A stretch of DNA of 64,000 nt, taken from NCBI GenBank assembly GCA_025403435.1, contig CM046327.1, positions 10,284,218 through 10,348,217 on the forward strand, read 5' to 3'. The notes beneath the pieces are model-generated. The model was not told the origin of the DNA and searched no databases. It worked only from the letters and a program-made list of their open reading frames with translations. Positions 47,650 to 59,765 of the stretch are shown one piece after another (the stretch's first letter is position 1; each line of letters starts with the position of its first letter). Source of the DNA: Artocarpus heterophyllus. Taxonomy: Eukaryota; Streptophyta; Magnoliopsida; Rosales; Moraceae. The position numbers and the translations under genes are program-made.

Positions 47650-49980
47650 AGCGCGTAGGTCTCGTAGCTTTCTGGTTATCCCGAGGTCGAGAGTAGAAGC
47701 CTCTCTCACGCCACTTTCTTCGCTTTTTCATTTTTTATTATTTTTTTTATTTTTATTTTAGAGTATGAGAATAAGTTGCCATTGCTAAGTTCAAAGTTTC
47801 TGACCATGCAGTAAAGGGTTAGCTAGTTAGTCTACTGAACCGATGAAAGTTGTTTCTCAAATTTTTCCTTTATTCCATGACAAAGTGGAAGCACACTTCT
47901 TCTTCTTGTATCTTTTTTCTTTCTTTTTAATAAAAGTTTGGTTTTACTTTCAAATTTCAACTGACCACAGGAGGGTTAAAAAAGACCGAGGAATTAAAGT
48001 TATGTTTAGTTGGTTCTAGTAAAGAAAAAGCCATTCAAAAAGATATTGTTTTTCCTACTATTTTAGTTGAGCCGTCGTTCTTTCTTTCGACAAATCCTTC
48101 TCTAAACCTCACCCTCCTTTGCCACGAGCAAATATCGTTTTCAAGCAGATTTTCAAATTCTTTTTAAACTATTTTCTCCTTTCAATTCTTGATTAGTTTG
48201 ATACTCTCCTTCTTCCGTAGAGTTGACCGTAGCTTTAAAATTATTGTTAATCAAAAGTCGAAGAGTGATATTCTCACAAAAAAAAAAAAAAAGTCACAGA
48301 GTGATAAAAATAAAATTGATGAGGGGGAAAAAGAAACATGAACTAAAAATATCGAATGAAATAGAAGAGATAAATTGTTTGTTTAATTGACTTGAAAATT
48401 GAAATTTTTAGGCTTTTGATAATAGAATCGAGATATGCTATTGGCGATTTGGTGGAGCTTCTTAGTGCCGAGGTAACCAACTATTGGATGTGGATCTAGA
48501 TTGGGTGGCTCTGGACGGTGCAAATCAAGATGCGCTTCATTATTATGTCGTCCATGGCAACATTGCTGGCGATCTTGATGAAAAAAGGGCAAGAACTCTT
48601 GCCTTTTTATTAAATTATGTAAACTTAATAAAAAAGAAAATTTTCACCAAATAACACAGTTTCAATATTAATGTAAGTAAATAATACACTTTTAAAAATA
48701 TTACAATAAATAACATTTTTAAAATCTTGTACTCTTTTTAAACATTTAAATTTTTAATTTTACCTCACATTTTTCTTCTTTTTCTTCTTTTCTTTTTTTT
48801 TTCATTTTTTTTTTGTTATCTCGCTGCTGTTTCGTGTTTCTCTCTATGTCATTCTATACAACAATAAATTTTATTTTAATCTAAGTAGGCTATTTACTAA
48901 ACACTATTATATTTTAGACTATTTATTTTATTCCTAATTAATGATTCCCAATTAATAATAGGCTAATTTACTCCTTCTCCCTCTAATAAATAATTTATTA
49001 TATCGCGCTCATAGGCAGTTTTGTTAATAATAATATATATGAAATTCTGATCAACAAAATGCTTCAACTTTTCTTTGAAAGTGAGTTTGGTTACCATTGT
49101 CACAGTCATTTGCCGTCACCATGCAACCAAACGCACGCCCAGAGTTAAGCAATTCCTCGTTAATCATTCCGCACTCGACAATAATGTCTTACACATCTAT
49201 TAGTTTGACTCTCACAAACCATTAAGCAATCAACAGTAATTCTTACACATTCATATTTTTTGTTGTTTCTACATTCTTTTTTTTTGGCATTTTTCTTAAT
49301 TTGAGCAAGATCTCTCTAGTAATATTTAAAGCATTGCTTCTATCAACCAGGGTAAGTTTTTTTTTTTTTTTTTTACAACATATATAACGATGGTTTCTAA
49401 GAGACAGACATCATGAAGTCCAAAGAGAAAATATACACTTTCCTTTTATCACCTCCTTCACACATTTTCAAACAGACAGGATGATTTACTGATGTGTGTT
49501 AGGACGATAAAAAGCATGCTACTGCGTTTTAGCACATGGAAAGAGGGACATATTTTGACGCAGACTGCACAACTTTGAATTATAAAGAGGTGAAGAAAAG
49601 TGGATATGACCTTTTTCTTCATGGCCTTTTGTTCTGTTTCCCACAAAATTTTGTGTGCGTTCCATCCTAAAAAAAGTTCGAGCACCCAACTCATGGAATC
49701 ATCAATATTAATAGAAGATGAAACCAAAAAAGAAAAACAAAGAATAAAGTTAGCCGTTCATTGCCAAACCGGATGTGTACCTTGATAGAATTTGATTTAT
49801 TTATTTAACGTTAAAAAAATAAAAGAAAATTCTAATATATTTGATGTACATCCAGGTGAAGCAAAACAAGAGAGCGAATGATGAGGGTCAAAGTTTGACT
49901 GCCCACGATGTCAAGAATTTTGACCATATTATTGTTCGAGGAGAAGACTTTAGTAGTTGGAATACCCAATTGCCAATATA
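47650..49980. repeat. Dispersed duplication, copy A
   Basis: Diverged direct repeat of about 55517-56900. Shared blocks include AGCTTT...GAGGTCGAGAG (47665; 55540), ATGCGCTTC (48531; 56056), GACGATAAAAAGCAT (49503; 56500), CTTCATGGCCTTTTGTTC (49617; 56611) and AAGCAAAACAAGAGAGCG (49859; 56783). Copy A has about 0.5 kb extra (48600-49140). The head has weak tRNA A/B-box likeness, so a SINE may lie at its start. No gene is recognised in either copy. Confidence 0.6.
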
Positions 49981-50049
49981 TATAGGATTCTATGGATGGA
50001 TAGAAGTTTCATCCAAAGCACTAAATTGGGTTGGACATAATAATATAGT

Positions 50050-52545
50050 TTAATTAGTGTTAATTATTATTTTTGGCTTTCTTTATTTTTTAACTTAGTT
50101 TAAGTAATTACTTTGTAACCTGCTAGTACTGATAATATTTGGTGATTGACCTGGGTAAGTGGCAAATACATAAACATGTTGTGGATATTACGGATTGGTG
50201 GCTAGAAACAATCACCTAACCCAAGTTATTGAAACGAAACTTGCATTGCCATGATACATAACTTTTTCTGTCCCCGTACATAAGTGCTTGAAAAATCTTT
50301 TTTTTTTTTTTTTTTTGTGTCGTATATGTCTGGGTATTATTGTCAAGTAACATATATGGGTCGGTGGATGGAAACGACCACGTAACATAGTGATATTTAA
50401 CGTAACTTGCATTGCCATGATATGTAACTTTTGTTGTCCTTATATATTTTTATGGTTTTTTTTTCCATCACTTCTTCTTCCCTATTTCATTCTTTTTTCT
50501 TTAGTTATTTCTTCACTTGAGTTCGTTACATCTTTCTTGCTATTTATGAGAAAATTTTTCTAAAACTCCATTGAATAAAAATTGAATTAAACTTTCTATT
50601 TTTCTCTTTTTCTTGAGTTTGCCATATATTGATGCATATTTTCTATTGGATATATTTAATTTTTTTGAGAAACGAGTTAGATATATTTTTTTCTAAGACT
50701 TAATTTATGTATGTATGAAAACTAAATTAACCCAACACACAACAATAACAAATATAATATAAAATAGTTAATGCAAAATTCAAGAAGCAATAAGTAGACA
50801 AAAATAAGTAAGAAATTGATTAAAAAGATGAGAAAAGTCAAAGATTTTGGAGAGATAAAAAAAAAAACTTTTGTTTAGAGAAAGAGAAGACATATTGTGC
50901 AAAATACAAAGACAAGAAGGAGAGACAATTTTCTAAATAAGAAGAGTTGCGGTCACTTTTTCTTTCTTTGTTTTTTTTAAAGAAAAGAAAACTTAGTGCT
51001 TTTAGTTCTGTTTTATTTTTCTATTTTATTAATAAGTGCTTGACACTTTTTTTAAATTACAGTTCTGATTTTTTTAGATAACCTCTTTCCAGTAATGAAT
51101 AATGTTTAATATCTCCACATTTAAGAGGTAAAGAGGTAATTGAATCATGGGTAACTACTTAGAACATTAATTGGCTTTTGATTTTAAATAAAGAAATTGA
51201 CAAACACCAAATGATGGAAAGACAATAGCTTTTTAGGCCAAAACTAAAAAATTATAAGGGCTGTTAAAATTGGGGCCTTAAGCATTGACTTAACATGTGT
51301 TATGGTTAAGCCTGTATTTATTTGTATCCTTTGCAATGACTATATCGGGTTTTGTCAATTTCAAGATTGTAATCCCTATTCCCATAGTCTCTCTTTAGTG
51401 GATGGTTTGCAGTGCCTTTACAAGACTAAATATCATTATTTTGCATTATTATGTGTCCATCAAACCCTTGAATATAACATTTTCGTCTTAAATATTTTTG
51501 TGTTTTTATGTAAAAATATGTTTAATTACTTGTCTTAGTGTCTTTTTATGCTTTAGTATATTTTTAGTAATTTTTAGAAGCACTTTTGCATGTAAAATAA
51601 ATAAAATATTTGAAATTGGCAAAAACTGTTAAATCTTAGTAATGTGATTTTATTTTTAGTCTTAATGTATTTATAGTGTGCAAATACATTCTAAAATATT
51701 TTTAAGTAATTTCTAAAAATGTTTTTGGGCCTTTAATGTTATGTATATATAAAACCGTATCACTCTGTTAACTGATATTAGCAGTATTTTTCTCTATCTG
51801 ATTTGTATTAGTTTTAGTTTTATTTTAGTTTTTTGAAGTGTTTATAAATATGTGCTAATTTTTCATAATTTTTAATTTGTAAAATGATTAATTTTTCTGG
51901 ATTTATTTGTCAGGATCTTTAAAAGTTTAAGCGAAAATGGTGGAAAATGGTGCAAAGAGACTTGAAATCTAGGGACCAAATACAAATTTAAGCAAAGTGA
52001 CTCCTGCATCATTAGTAGGGCTGCCACTATCTTAAATTTCACCCTAGTTTTTTAATGGTGTAGGTTAACTCCTTACAGCAGGTTACAAGTATAGTGTTAT
52101 ACCACTTATTCTTGGAATCCTCACCATAAAAAGAGATCTGGATGGCTAAATAAATTTAGAGGGAACTTCCATCCCTCCTAATATATATATGTGGACGGAA
52201 GTTCACTCCAAACAATCTCAGCCATTTAGATTGAAATCAAGAGTAAAGATTGTCTAAAGAGGCAAGCGCATTGCATTTTACTTGGAAGTGGGCAATCCCG
52301 GTTAAAGCACTTGTTTAAGTGATTAAAAATGACTTAGTGTTTTATCTAACCAAGCTAAGGCTCAAATATTTATTTTTGGGATATAGAGGTAACGACCTTT
52401 TTAAAGGTAATTTTAAAATAAATTATTATACTTTTTCTAAATTAGGCAAATGATCAATCCTTAATCATTATAAAGTTAGAATGACAAAAATAACATTCAT
52501 TAATTATTACTTAGCTGTAGTTTATCCGTGATAAATTGAGTTTAT
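50050..52545. other. Intergenic DNA, small local duplication only
   Basis: About 50205-50270 and 50375-50440 share a direct repeat (ACTTGCATTGCCATGATA word). The rest is AT-rich with low-complexity tracts and no recognised gene. Confidence 0.5.
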
Positions 52546-52547
52546 TA

Positions 52548-52895
52548 CTAATAAACTTATAAATAACAAACCCTAAAAAAACCTAAACCCTAACTTTCTC
52601 TCTCTTCTTTCTCCCTCTTCTCTCACTGCACAACATCTCCAGACATTATCGGTGCCACACTATTTATCAAGTTTATCACTAATAAACTTGTGAATAACAA
52701 ATCCTAAGTTTCTCTCTCTTCTCTCTCTCCTTCTTTTCTCACTACACAATATCTCCAAACATTATTGGCACATATCACTAATAAACCCCTACTTAACAAA
52801 GCCTAAAAAAACCTCAAACCCTAACATTTTCTCTTTTCTCTCTCCCTCTTCTATCACTGCACAACATATTCAAATATTGTCGACACTATGTTTTG
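52548..52895. repeat. Three-copy tandem repeat, period about 115 bp
   Basis: Units begin at about 52548, 52672 and 52776, each with ACTAATAAAC...CCTAA, a CTCTCTTC-rich middle and a CTGCACAACAT-type end followed by ATTATCGG or similar. Units differ by small indels. AACCCTAA words are chance telomere-like motifs. Confidence 0.65.
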
Positions 52896-53097
52896 TTAGG
52901 TCAGCTACCTGGTGTGTTGATAAATATTATTTTGATTAATAATAGTAAAGGTTATTTTTATCATTTTGATTATAAATAATCAGGAGGGGTTATTTACCTA
53001 ATTTGAAAAAAAGTATGGTCATTTATTTTAAAGAGGCCATAATGGTCCTCATTTATTTTCATAATAATGATTATCTATTAGCAACATGTGATCCATG

Positions 53098-54919
53098 ACT
53101 ATTAGAACCAAATCTTGAAATTTGGCATATATGAAGTTTATATGTAGAAAGATCCGATTCGGAGATTAATAGTCTAAATTATGTACTCTGCAGTCTATGT
53201 ACAAAGCTAGACAATGTATACATGATAAGACTGTATTGGGCATCTACGTCCAATTGGGGAGGCAGTTGATCTTGGTCGTCAAAACGAATTGAGTCCAAGT
53301 TAGACACATTGGTGTGGTAGACCTAATGATAATCGTACATTGGACAAGACCTAAAGTTGAATCAATTTAATAATAATTTTGCTTAACTTAAATCAATTTT
53401 TTTGATAATCACTTATGTGTTATCCTAATCCTGAAGTGGATTCGTGGCTCTATGTTTATAGCTTATATCTTTTGATATACCAAAGGCTAGAGTTTCAATG
53501 AATGAAGACTCCATTATCGATATGTTAGAGATGTAAGTTATATTTGATGAGAGCATAATCTACTAACATGAAATCTATGGCTCTCTAACAAAATATTATG
53601 TTATCTTTTCGAAGGCATTATTCGGGTATTGGGAAATATAACGGGGCTTCGATAATCTAGATACATATGGTAACCAAATAATATTCCTTTTGTATGTGTT
53701 ATAAAAGGAATGAATTTTTCAATGGTGAAATAATAAAACTTTAAGATAAAATAATTGGAAGATAAAATAGAATTAAGTCCTTCATCCAATTATGGATAAC
53801 CTATAGGGAAATACATAATATGAAAGGTCATGGATAAGACTTAAAGTCCAAGAGTCTCGTAATGTGTTATCTTATCATGAGTGCAACTTCAAGTCTATAG
53901 TAGAGAGGCACTGATGTTAATAATCAAACGTATAATTAATTAGGGACTAATATATTTGTTATTATTGTAGCTTGATAATATATATCTATAAGGTCTCAAT
54001 GTTAGCATACTAATTCCTTTACGTTAGATCAGGCAAATATAGATTACCATAGGTAAGACAAAAGTATACATGAGTCATTCCACCAGGCTTAATGAGATGC
54101 GTGGGCCACAGTCCAAGATTGGACTGGTAATGCGCGCATACCCACTAGAGATTAGCGCCTATCTACTAAATTTGAAAGAATTAATTATTTACTTAATTCT
54201 GGAAAATAATTATTCAAATTGGTAATCTAGATTTTGGATAATTAATAATTTAAATTTTGCATTTGAATAATTAATTTAAATCCTAGTTGAATTTGAATTA
54301 TAGATAATAGATGATTATTCACAAATATTTTAATTAGATAATTATTTTAAATAATGGAATTGTAGTTTAAATTAATTTGTATGAATTGGTGTTATCCTAG
54401 ATAAGGCAGATAATCACAAATGCATACACTATGATTGGTTGAAATTTTGGAGATAATCTCCTTATGGTTGGGGCCACACATAGGGATAGGAGGGAGACAA
54501 TTTATTTCCTAATCTTGATAGACTTTTGACTCCTTCAACTACTTCTATAAATAAAGACCTAGGGTCTTTATTTATTCTTAGACTGCTATAGTGCAAATTA
54601 GATAGTAGAGCTTTGATCACTCCCCATTAGTGTTCTTAGTTCCTCTAGCACATAGTCCAGTTTGAAGGACTGTAGCTGTGGTGGAGATTTACTAAGTTGT
54701 ACCCACACACTTAATGATCTGAAGGAAGAGAATAGCATTAACGAGCTGATGGTAGAGATTGGTTCTTGAAGAATTGTTCAGTCAGAAGTGTTGTTTCCGG
54801 TCTTCAATTGATACATTAAATTAGATTTAATTTATTGTTTATAGTATCATGAGTTAGATTCATAAGTAATAACAATTTTTAAAATTCTGCTACGTCATCG
54901 AACTGATTTTTTCAACAAA
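53098..54919 (+). mobile_element. Possible copia-type LTR
   Basis: Features of a plant copia LTR: a TATA-like CTATAAATAAAG at about 54546, a transcript-leader-like stretch with GTAGAGCTTTGATC, and an end ...ACTGATTTTTTCAACA at 54919. The start near TATTAGAACC and any TSD are uncertain and no PBS follows, so extent and identity are tentative. Confidence 0.35.
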
Positions 54920-55437
54920 GCCCTCCTCTTGGACAACTAAAATTGAACGTGGATGCTGCTATGTTTCCAGGAATTCCCTTCACTGGTGTGGTATTGGGGT
55001 GATTGTCCGAGATAGTACTTGGACTGTTGTGGCTTGCTTGGCTAAGAAAGGTAGTGGGTGTCCCTCCCCTTATCTAGCCAAATGTTTAGCCCTCCGAAGT
55101 GGCCTTGAGTTTGTTGGGGGAGTGTAATCTTCGTGTGGACTTGGTTGAAGTAGATGCTATTAATGTTGTTAACTCGGTAGCTATGGGTTCTGTTTCTGGC
55201 TCAGAAAGAGTAGTGATAGAAGATATAATTAGTCTTCTATCTTCAGTCCCTGGTGGTAAGTGCAGTCATGTATGCGGTTTGTAGTGCCAACAAAGCTGCC
55301 CACCAGTTAGCATCTTTTGCTTTACTTTTGTCTGTTGATGTTGTTTGTTTCTGTTTTTTTCCAAGTTTCTTGTCTGATGTTATTTTGGTTGATATAGCCT
55401 GTCTTTAACGCATGCTTCCTTCAAAAAAAAAAAAAAT
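54920..55437 (+). mobile_element. 5'-truncated LINE 3' end with RNase H relic and poly(A)
   Basis: Reads LKLNVDAAMFPG, then in a shifted frame GIVVRDSTWTVVACLAKK and YLAKCLALRSGLEF, then VDLVEVDAINVV: the RNase H (RVT_3) domain that closes plant L1-type LINEs, with a frameshift. It ends in a 14-A tail at about 55424-55437, as expected for retroposed LINEs. No target duplication is evident. Confidence 0.65.
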
Positions 55438-55499
55438 GTTAGTCTTCTGAAGACTTAAAATAGTTCTAATAAAAATATGTTTTTATTCAATCGTTAAGA

Positions 55500-56900
55500 A
55501 CATTTGGGGTGGTGGCAGTTGGCTAGTGCGACGGTCTCATAGCTTTAGAGTTGTCCTGAGGTTGAGAGTTTGAGTGTCAAAAGTCATACCAAACAAAGGT
55601 TAAGACCAAAAGTTGTTTCTCACCTAATTTTTCCTTTCTTTCATGAAAAAGGGAAAAACTATACCACAATTTTTTCCTTCTTCTTGTATCATTTTTTTTT
55701 CACTTCAAACTACACCACAATTTTACTGAATTTTTTGATAGAGGCAAGGGAAAGCAAAGAAAGAGACTGAGGGATTAAAGTTTATGTTTACTTGGTTTTA
55801 GGAAAAGAAATGGCAATCAAAAAACGAATGTACTTTTTTTTACATTTTATTAGTTGAATCATCATTCCTGCCTCTGTCAAATCCTCGTCTGGACCTGCAC
55901 CCTCTTTTGCTATGGGCAACTATTGATTTTTAAGCATATTTAAAATCAAATCAAGAATTGAACAGAAGAGAAAAATTGCTTGTTGGACAAGAAAATTAAA
56001 TTTTTAGGCTATTGAGGATGTAATCTAGATATGCCTCCAAACGGTGCAAGTCGTGATGCGCTTCTCTAGTATATCATCCTTCACGACATTGTTGATGGCG
56101 ACGATGTTGATCTTGATGATGAAGGTCAACGAACTCTCATTAATCATTCAGCACTCAATTATGATTCCTTGTAATCCATTAGTTTGACTCTCACTAACCA
56201 TTAAGCACTTACATAATTTCTTACACATTCATTCTCTCTTTTTTTTCCCTTTTATTCATTTTATTTCTTTCATTTTTTTCTTAATTTGGGCAAGACCTCT
56301 CTAATAATATTTAGAGCATTGGTTCATTCAACAAGGCTAAGTTTTTTAATGGACATACGAAGACGGTTTCTAAAAAACTGTCATTTAACAAGCGTCGTCT
56401 AAACCCAATTTGTAGAGAAGATATATAGCGCTCGCTTTCCTTTTATTACTGCCTTCAGACATTTTCAAACAGACATCATGATGTATTGACGTGTATTAGG
56501 ACGATAAAAAGCATACTACTACTTTTTAGAACATGGAAAGAGGGACATATTTTGATGAGATTGGACAACTTAAACATAAAGAGATGAAGAAAAATGGATG
56601 TGAACTTTTCCTTCATGGGCTTTTGTTCAGTTCCCACAGAATTTTATGTGCAGTCCATCCCAAAAAAAAGTTCGACCACCCAAGTAGTGAAATCATAAAT
56701 ATAAAAAGATGAAACCGAAAAGAAAAACAAAGAATGAAGTTAGCCTTTCATTGCCAAACTGGATGTATCTTTGATGTAGATCCAAGTGGAGCAAAACAAG
56801 AGAGCGGATAATGAGGGTCAAAGTTTTTGACTTCCCATGTCAAGGATTTTGACCATAACCTTGTTTTAGTAGTTCGCATAGCCAATTGCCAACATAAATG
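55500..56900. repeat. Dispersed duplication, copy B
   Basis: Partner of 47650-49980. The head (55510-55570) reads TTGGCTAGTGCGACGG and AGGTTGAGAGTTTGAG, resembling weak A- and B-boxes of a tRNA-derived SINE. The remainder matches copy A and lacks an ORF. Confidence 0.55.
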
Positions 56901-57488
56901 TCCTCTAAAGGCTGTAGGAGAACACTTCCAAATTGAGTCCAAATTCTACGTCACATGCATTTATATGTATATAGGATTGGTCCCTGAATTATTTTATATA
57001 TAACATTGTTATTCCTAAATTTTTAATGTTGACACACCAACTCTTCAATTCTTAATTTAATCATAATCTTAGTAAAATTAAGGACGAGCGTTTAAGAACT
57101 CACGGTTTTGTGCACGTGAGTGAAAAATTCACGTGCACAAGACCAATTCTTCCCACTAAAAAAATATCTTCTAAAAGAATTAAAATCTCTCTCTCTCTCT
57201 AAAAGCTTTTCTTTATTATTTTGAGGGCTTTATGAATATTTATTCTAAGTGTTTTTAAGCTATGTTTATTTATTCTGTGTTATTTTAGTAGATTCAGTTA
57301 AAAAAAAAAACCCCATCTGTATTTTTCATCAGAAATAAATGGAAGTTTACTATTTGACCACAATTGCAATTGAAACAAGTATTCAGGGACTTAATTGCCA
57401 AAATTAATAATTTAATAGCTAAAGACATGAAATAAATCATATATAGGTAACAATAGTACCAATTATTTGCTCACCTAATTACATAGTT
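56901..57488. other. AT-rich spacer
   Basis: An imperfect inverted word pair around 57110-57140 (TGCACGTGAGTG and CACTCACG-like) is present. No gene recognised. Confidence 0.45.
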
Positions 57489-57491
57489 ACA

Positions 57492-58019
57492 CACTACAAG
57501 AAAAACTACATTTAACGACATATTATTTACGACATGTAGTTTTTGAATGTCGTTAAAAAGTATATACAACGACATCTTCAACAACGATGTCATTAACGAC
57601 ATTTGAAACAATAATTAACGACATCTATATAGATATCGTAATAAATGTCTCCTTTTAACGACAATAGTTTAGTGTCGTTAAATTATTTAACGACAAATAG
57701 GAGATGTCGTCAAAGCCTTGAAGATTCTACGACACCCCTTATAGACGACATTGGTCAAGATGTTGTCTATAAGGGGTGTCGTGGAATCTCTAAGGCTTTG
57801 ACGACATCTCCTACTTGTCGTTAAATACTTTAACGACACTAAACTATTGTCGTTAAAAGGAGACCTTTAACACGGCATCTATATAGATGTCGTTAATTAT
57901 TATTTCAAATGTTATTAACTACATATTTGTTGGAGATGTCGTTGTATGTATTTTTCAACGACATTTAAAAACTACATGTCGTAAATAATATGTCGTTAAA
58001 TGCAGTTTTTTTTGTAGTG
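57492..58019. mobile_element. CACTA MITE, 528 bp, near-perfect hairpin, TSD ACA
   Basis: Ends CACTACAAGAAAAAC and TTTTTTTGTAGTG with the 3-bp duplication ACA at 57489-57491 and 58020-58022, as expected for CACTA transposons. The two halves are reverse complements over almost the whole length (centre near 57755, ACACCCCTTATAGAC against its complement), with many AACGACAT words. It has no coding capacity. A transcript would fold into a long hairpin suited to small-RNA processing. Confidence 0.9.
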
Positions 58020-58066
58020 ACATTAGAGTGTAATTTGAAATAGGAGATCGATATATATGTATATAT

Positions 58067-58516
58067 TGTTGGAATTAATTCCAATAATATGTGGGCTAAT
58101 ATATTAAATAAATGTGTATTAAAACTATTAGATAAAGTTGGCCTAATTATAGTGATCTAATAAAGTATAAAGTTTTGGGTCTTAAAGCATCTCATAAAGT
58201 GTGGGCGTAAAATTATGCTTAAAGACCTAAAATCTAATTTCTATTTTTATGATGGGTCAAAATAGAAATAAGACAAAGTTAAAGTATTATAAAAAATTAT
58301 GGTCCCTGAGTCATACGTTACGTTCTTTTCTAGCATCCAATCACTGAAAAAGAGAGAAAACTTTATCTCTGAGAAATTGTATTGACTCAAAAGATCAAGA
58401 ACCAAAAATTCAACTATTCTAATAGATTCAGATATGATTCCGTTATAATTCCTAATGAATTAACATGAGTATTAGGATTTGATGATGGTTTTCATCTATA
58501 AAGTTTTGTTCCAACA
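58067..58516 (+). mobile_element. 5' LTR of a Ty1/copia element (450 bp) plus PBS
   Basis: TGTTGGAATTAATTCC to TTGTTCCAACA, followed two bases later by TGGCATCAGAGC (58519-58530), one mismatch from the initiator-Met PBS. Preceded by TATAT. The matching interior continues to 59765 and from 62310 beyond the window edge. Confidence 0.85.
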
Positions 58517-58530
58517 AGTGGCATCAGAGC

Positions 58531-59765
58531 CATCTCATGTTGAATCATTGAGAAATATTTTCTCAAAATTTTCAGTTTATTCAGATGTATATGAATTTAT
58601 AGTATGCAATTTGTTGTTATATGACTGTTTAATATATACACATGGATTCAGTGCATAAAGCATTTGTTTTCGTTGAAGTCACAAACAATTCGATTTTATA
58701 TATGTGTATACAATTTTGTGAAGTCAATATGGAATCTGTTGTCTGGTTTTATACATTCACGACCAATTTAAACAAATGTATATATACATATATGATTTCA
58801 GTGAAATCGTTTTCTATGAATTAAGCAACCCGTCAGATTACCGGCGGCAGTGAGCGGCAATCTCACTGCCAGCGGCAAAGAACTCCAACCGCTACCGTCA
58901 GGCCCGCCGAAGAGAGAGAATAGCGGCCTCTGGTGCCGCGGTGCATGAAAACAATGGCCAAAAGCCGCTGCATAAGGAGAACAAAAAAAAAGAACAAAAA
59001 AAAAGGGGGTGATGCTGGGTTTTACTGGCTCTCTAGGTGCGGCCCTCAGGTTGCGCCGGCGAGTAGAGCCGTGACGAAGTTCCAGTGGCGGTAGCCATTG
59101 CTACCGCCTGAAAACGCTTCCCAGGGGTTGTGACCCTAGGCATTAGGTTTGTTCTGGGCTTCGGCCCAAAACTTACATCTAATCTACACAGGCCAAAGGG
59201 CCTGTGACCAGATGAAACCCAGGGGCTCAACCCCTAGGTGACCAGACACCAAAAAAAAAAAAAAAAAGGAGGAAAGGCTGCTTTTACATGGGCCCAAGGA
59301 GCCTGTGACCTATACCCGAGAATAAAAAAAAGGGGGATATTGGGCCTGGGTCATTTTTTCTTTTGGGTTGGATTTTAATATTGGGTCAAATAAGAGGTTA
59401 ACGAGTTAGGTATGGGTAATTGGATTTGGGTAAAGAGTTAGATAGGGTAACATGTCCGTACAGTACCCGACCCGTAGGGACCCGACTCGGGTTGACTTTA
59501 AGGTTTGACTTTGATCGTTGACTTTGACTTTAACAAAAAAAAATTATTTTTTTATTTTAATTTTGGTCATTTTTGGTGCAATTTTAAATTCAAATATTGG
59601 TATTTTATATGTATTTTGAAATGAATTAATTGAAGCAATATGTCACAAAAGTGACCTCTCTTGTGGAAATTAATTTCTTTTAAAATATAAATGGTTGTGT
59701 CCATGCAATGTATGTGAATATTGACCAACCCAAAGGAAGGTTAATATTTGATAGAATTGCATATA
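58531..59765 (+). other. Leader of the copia element
   Basis: 1.2 kb between the PBS and the nested LTR, without an ORF of note. The part 58840-59300 is GC-rich in contrast to its surroundings and has short palindromic words (AGGGGCTCAACCCCT context near 59220). Unusually long for a copia leader, so part may be other inserted DNA. Confidence 0.5.

Noticed and set aside
52570..52600. Telomere-like CCTAAACCCTAA words
   Set aside because: Only one or two units within a local 115-bp tandem repeat; not an interstitial telomere array.
55099..55284. 61-aa ORF as an independent gene
   Set aside because: It is one frame of a frameshifted LINE RNase H domain ending in a poly(A) tail.
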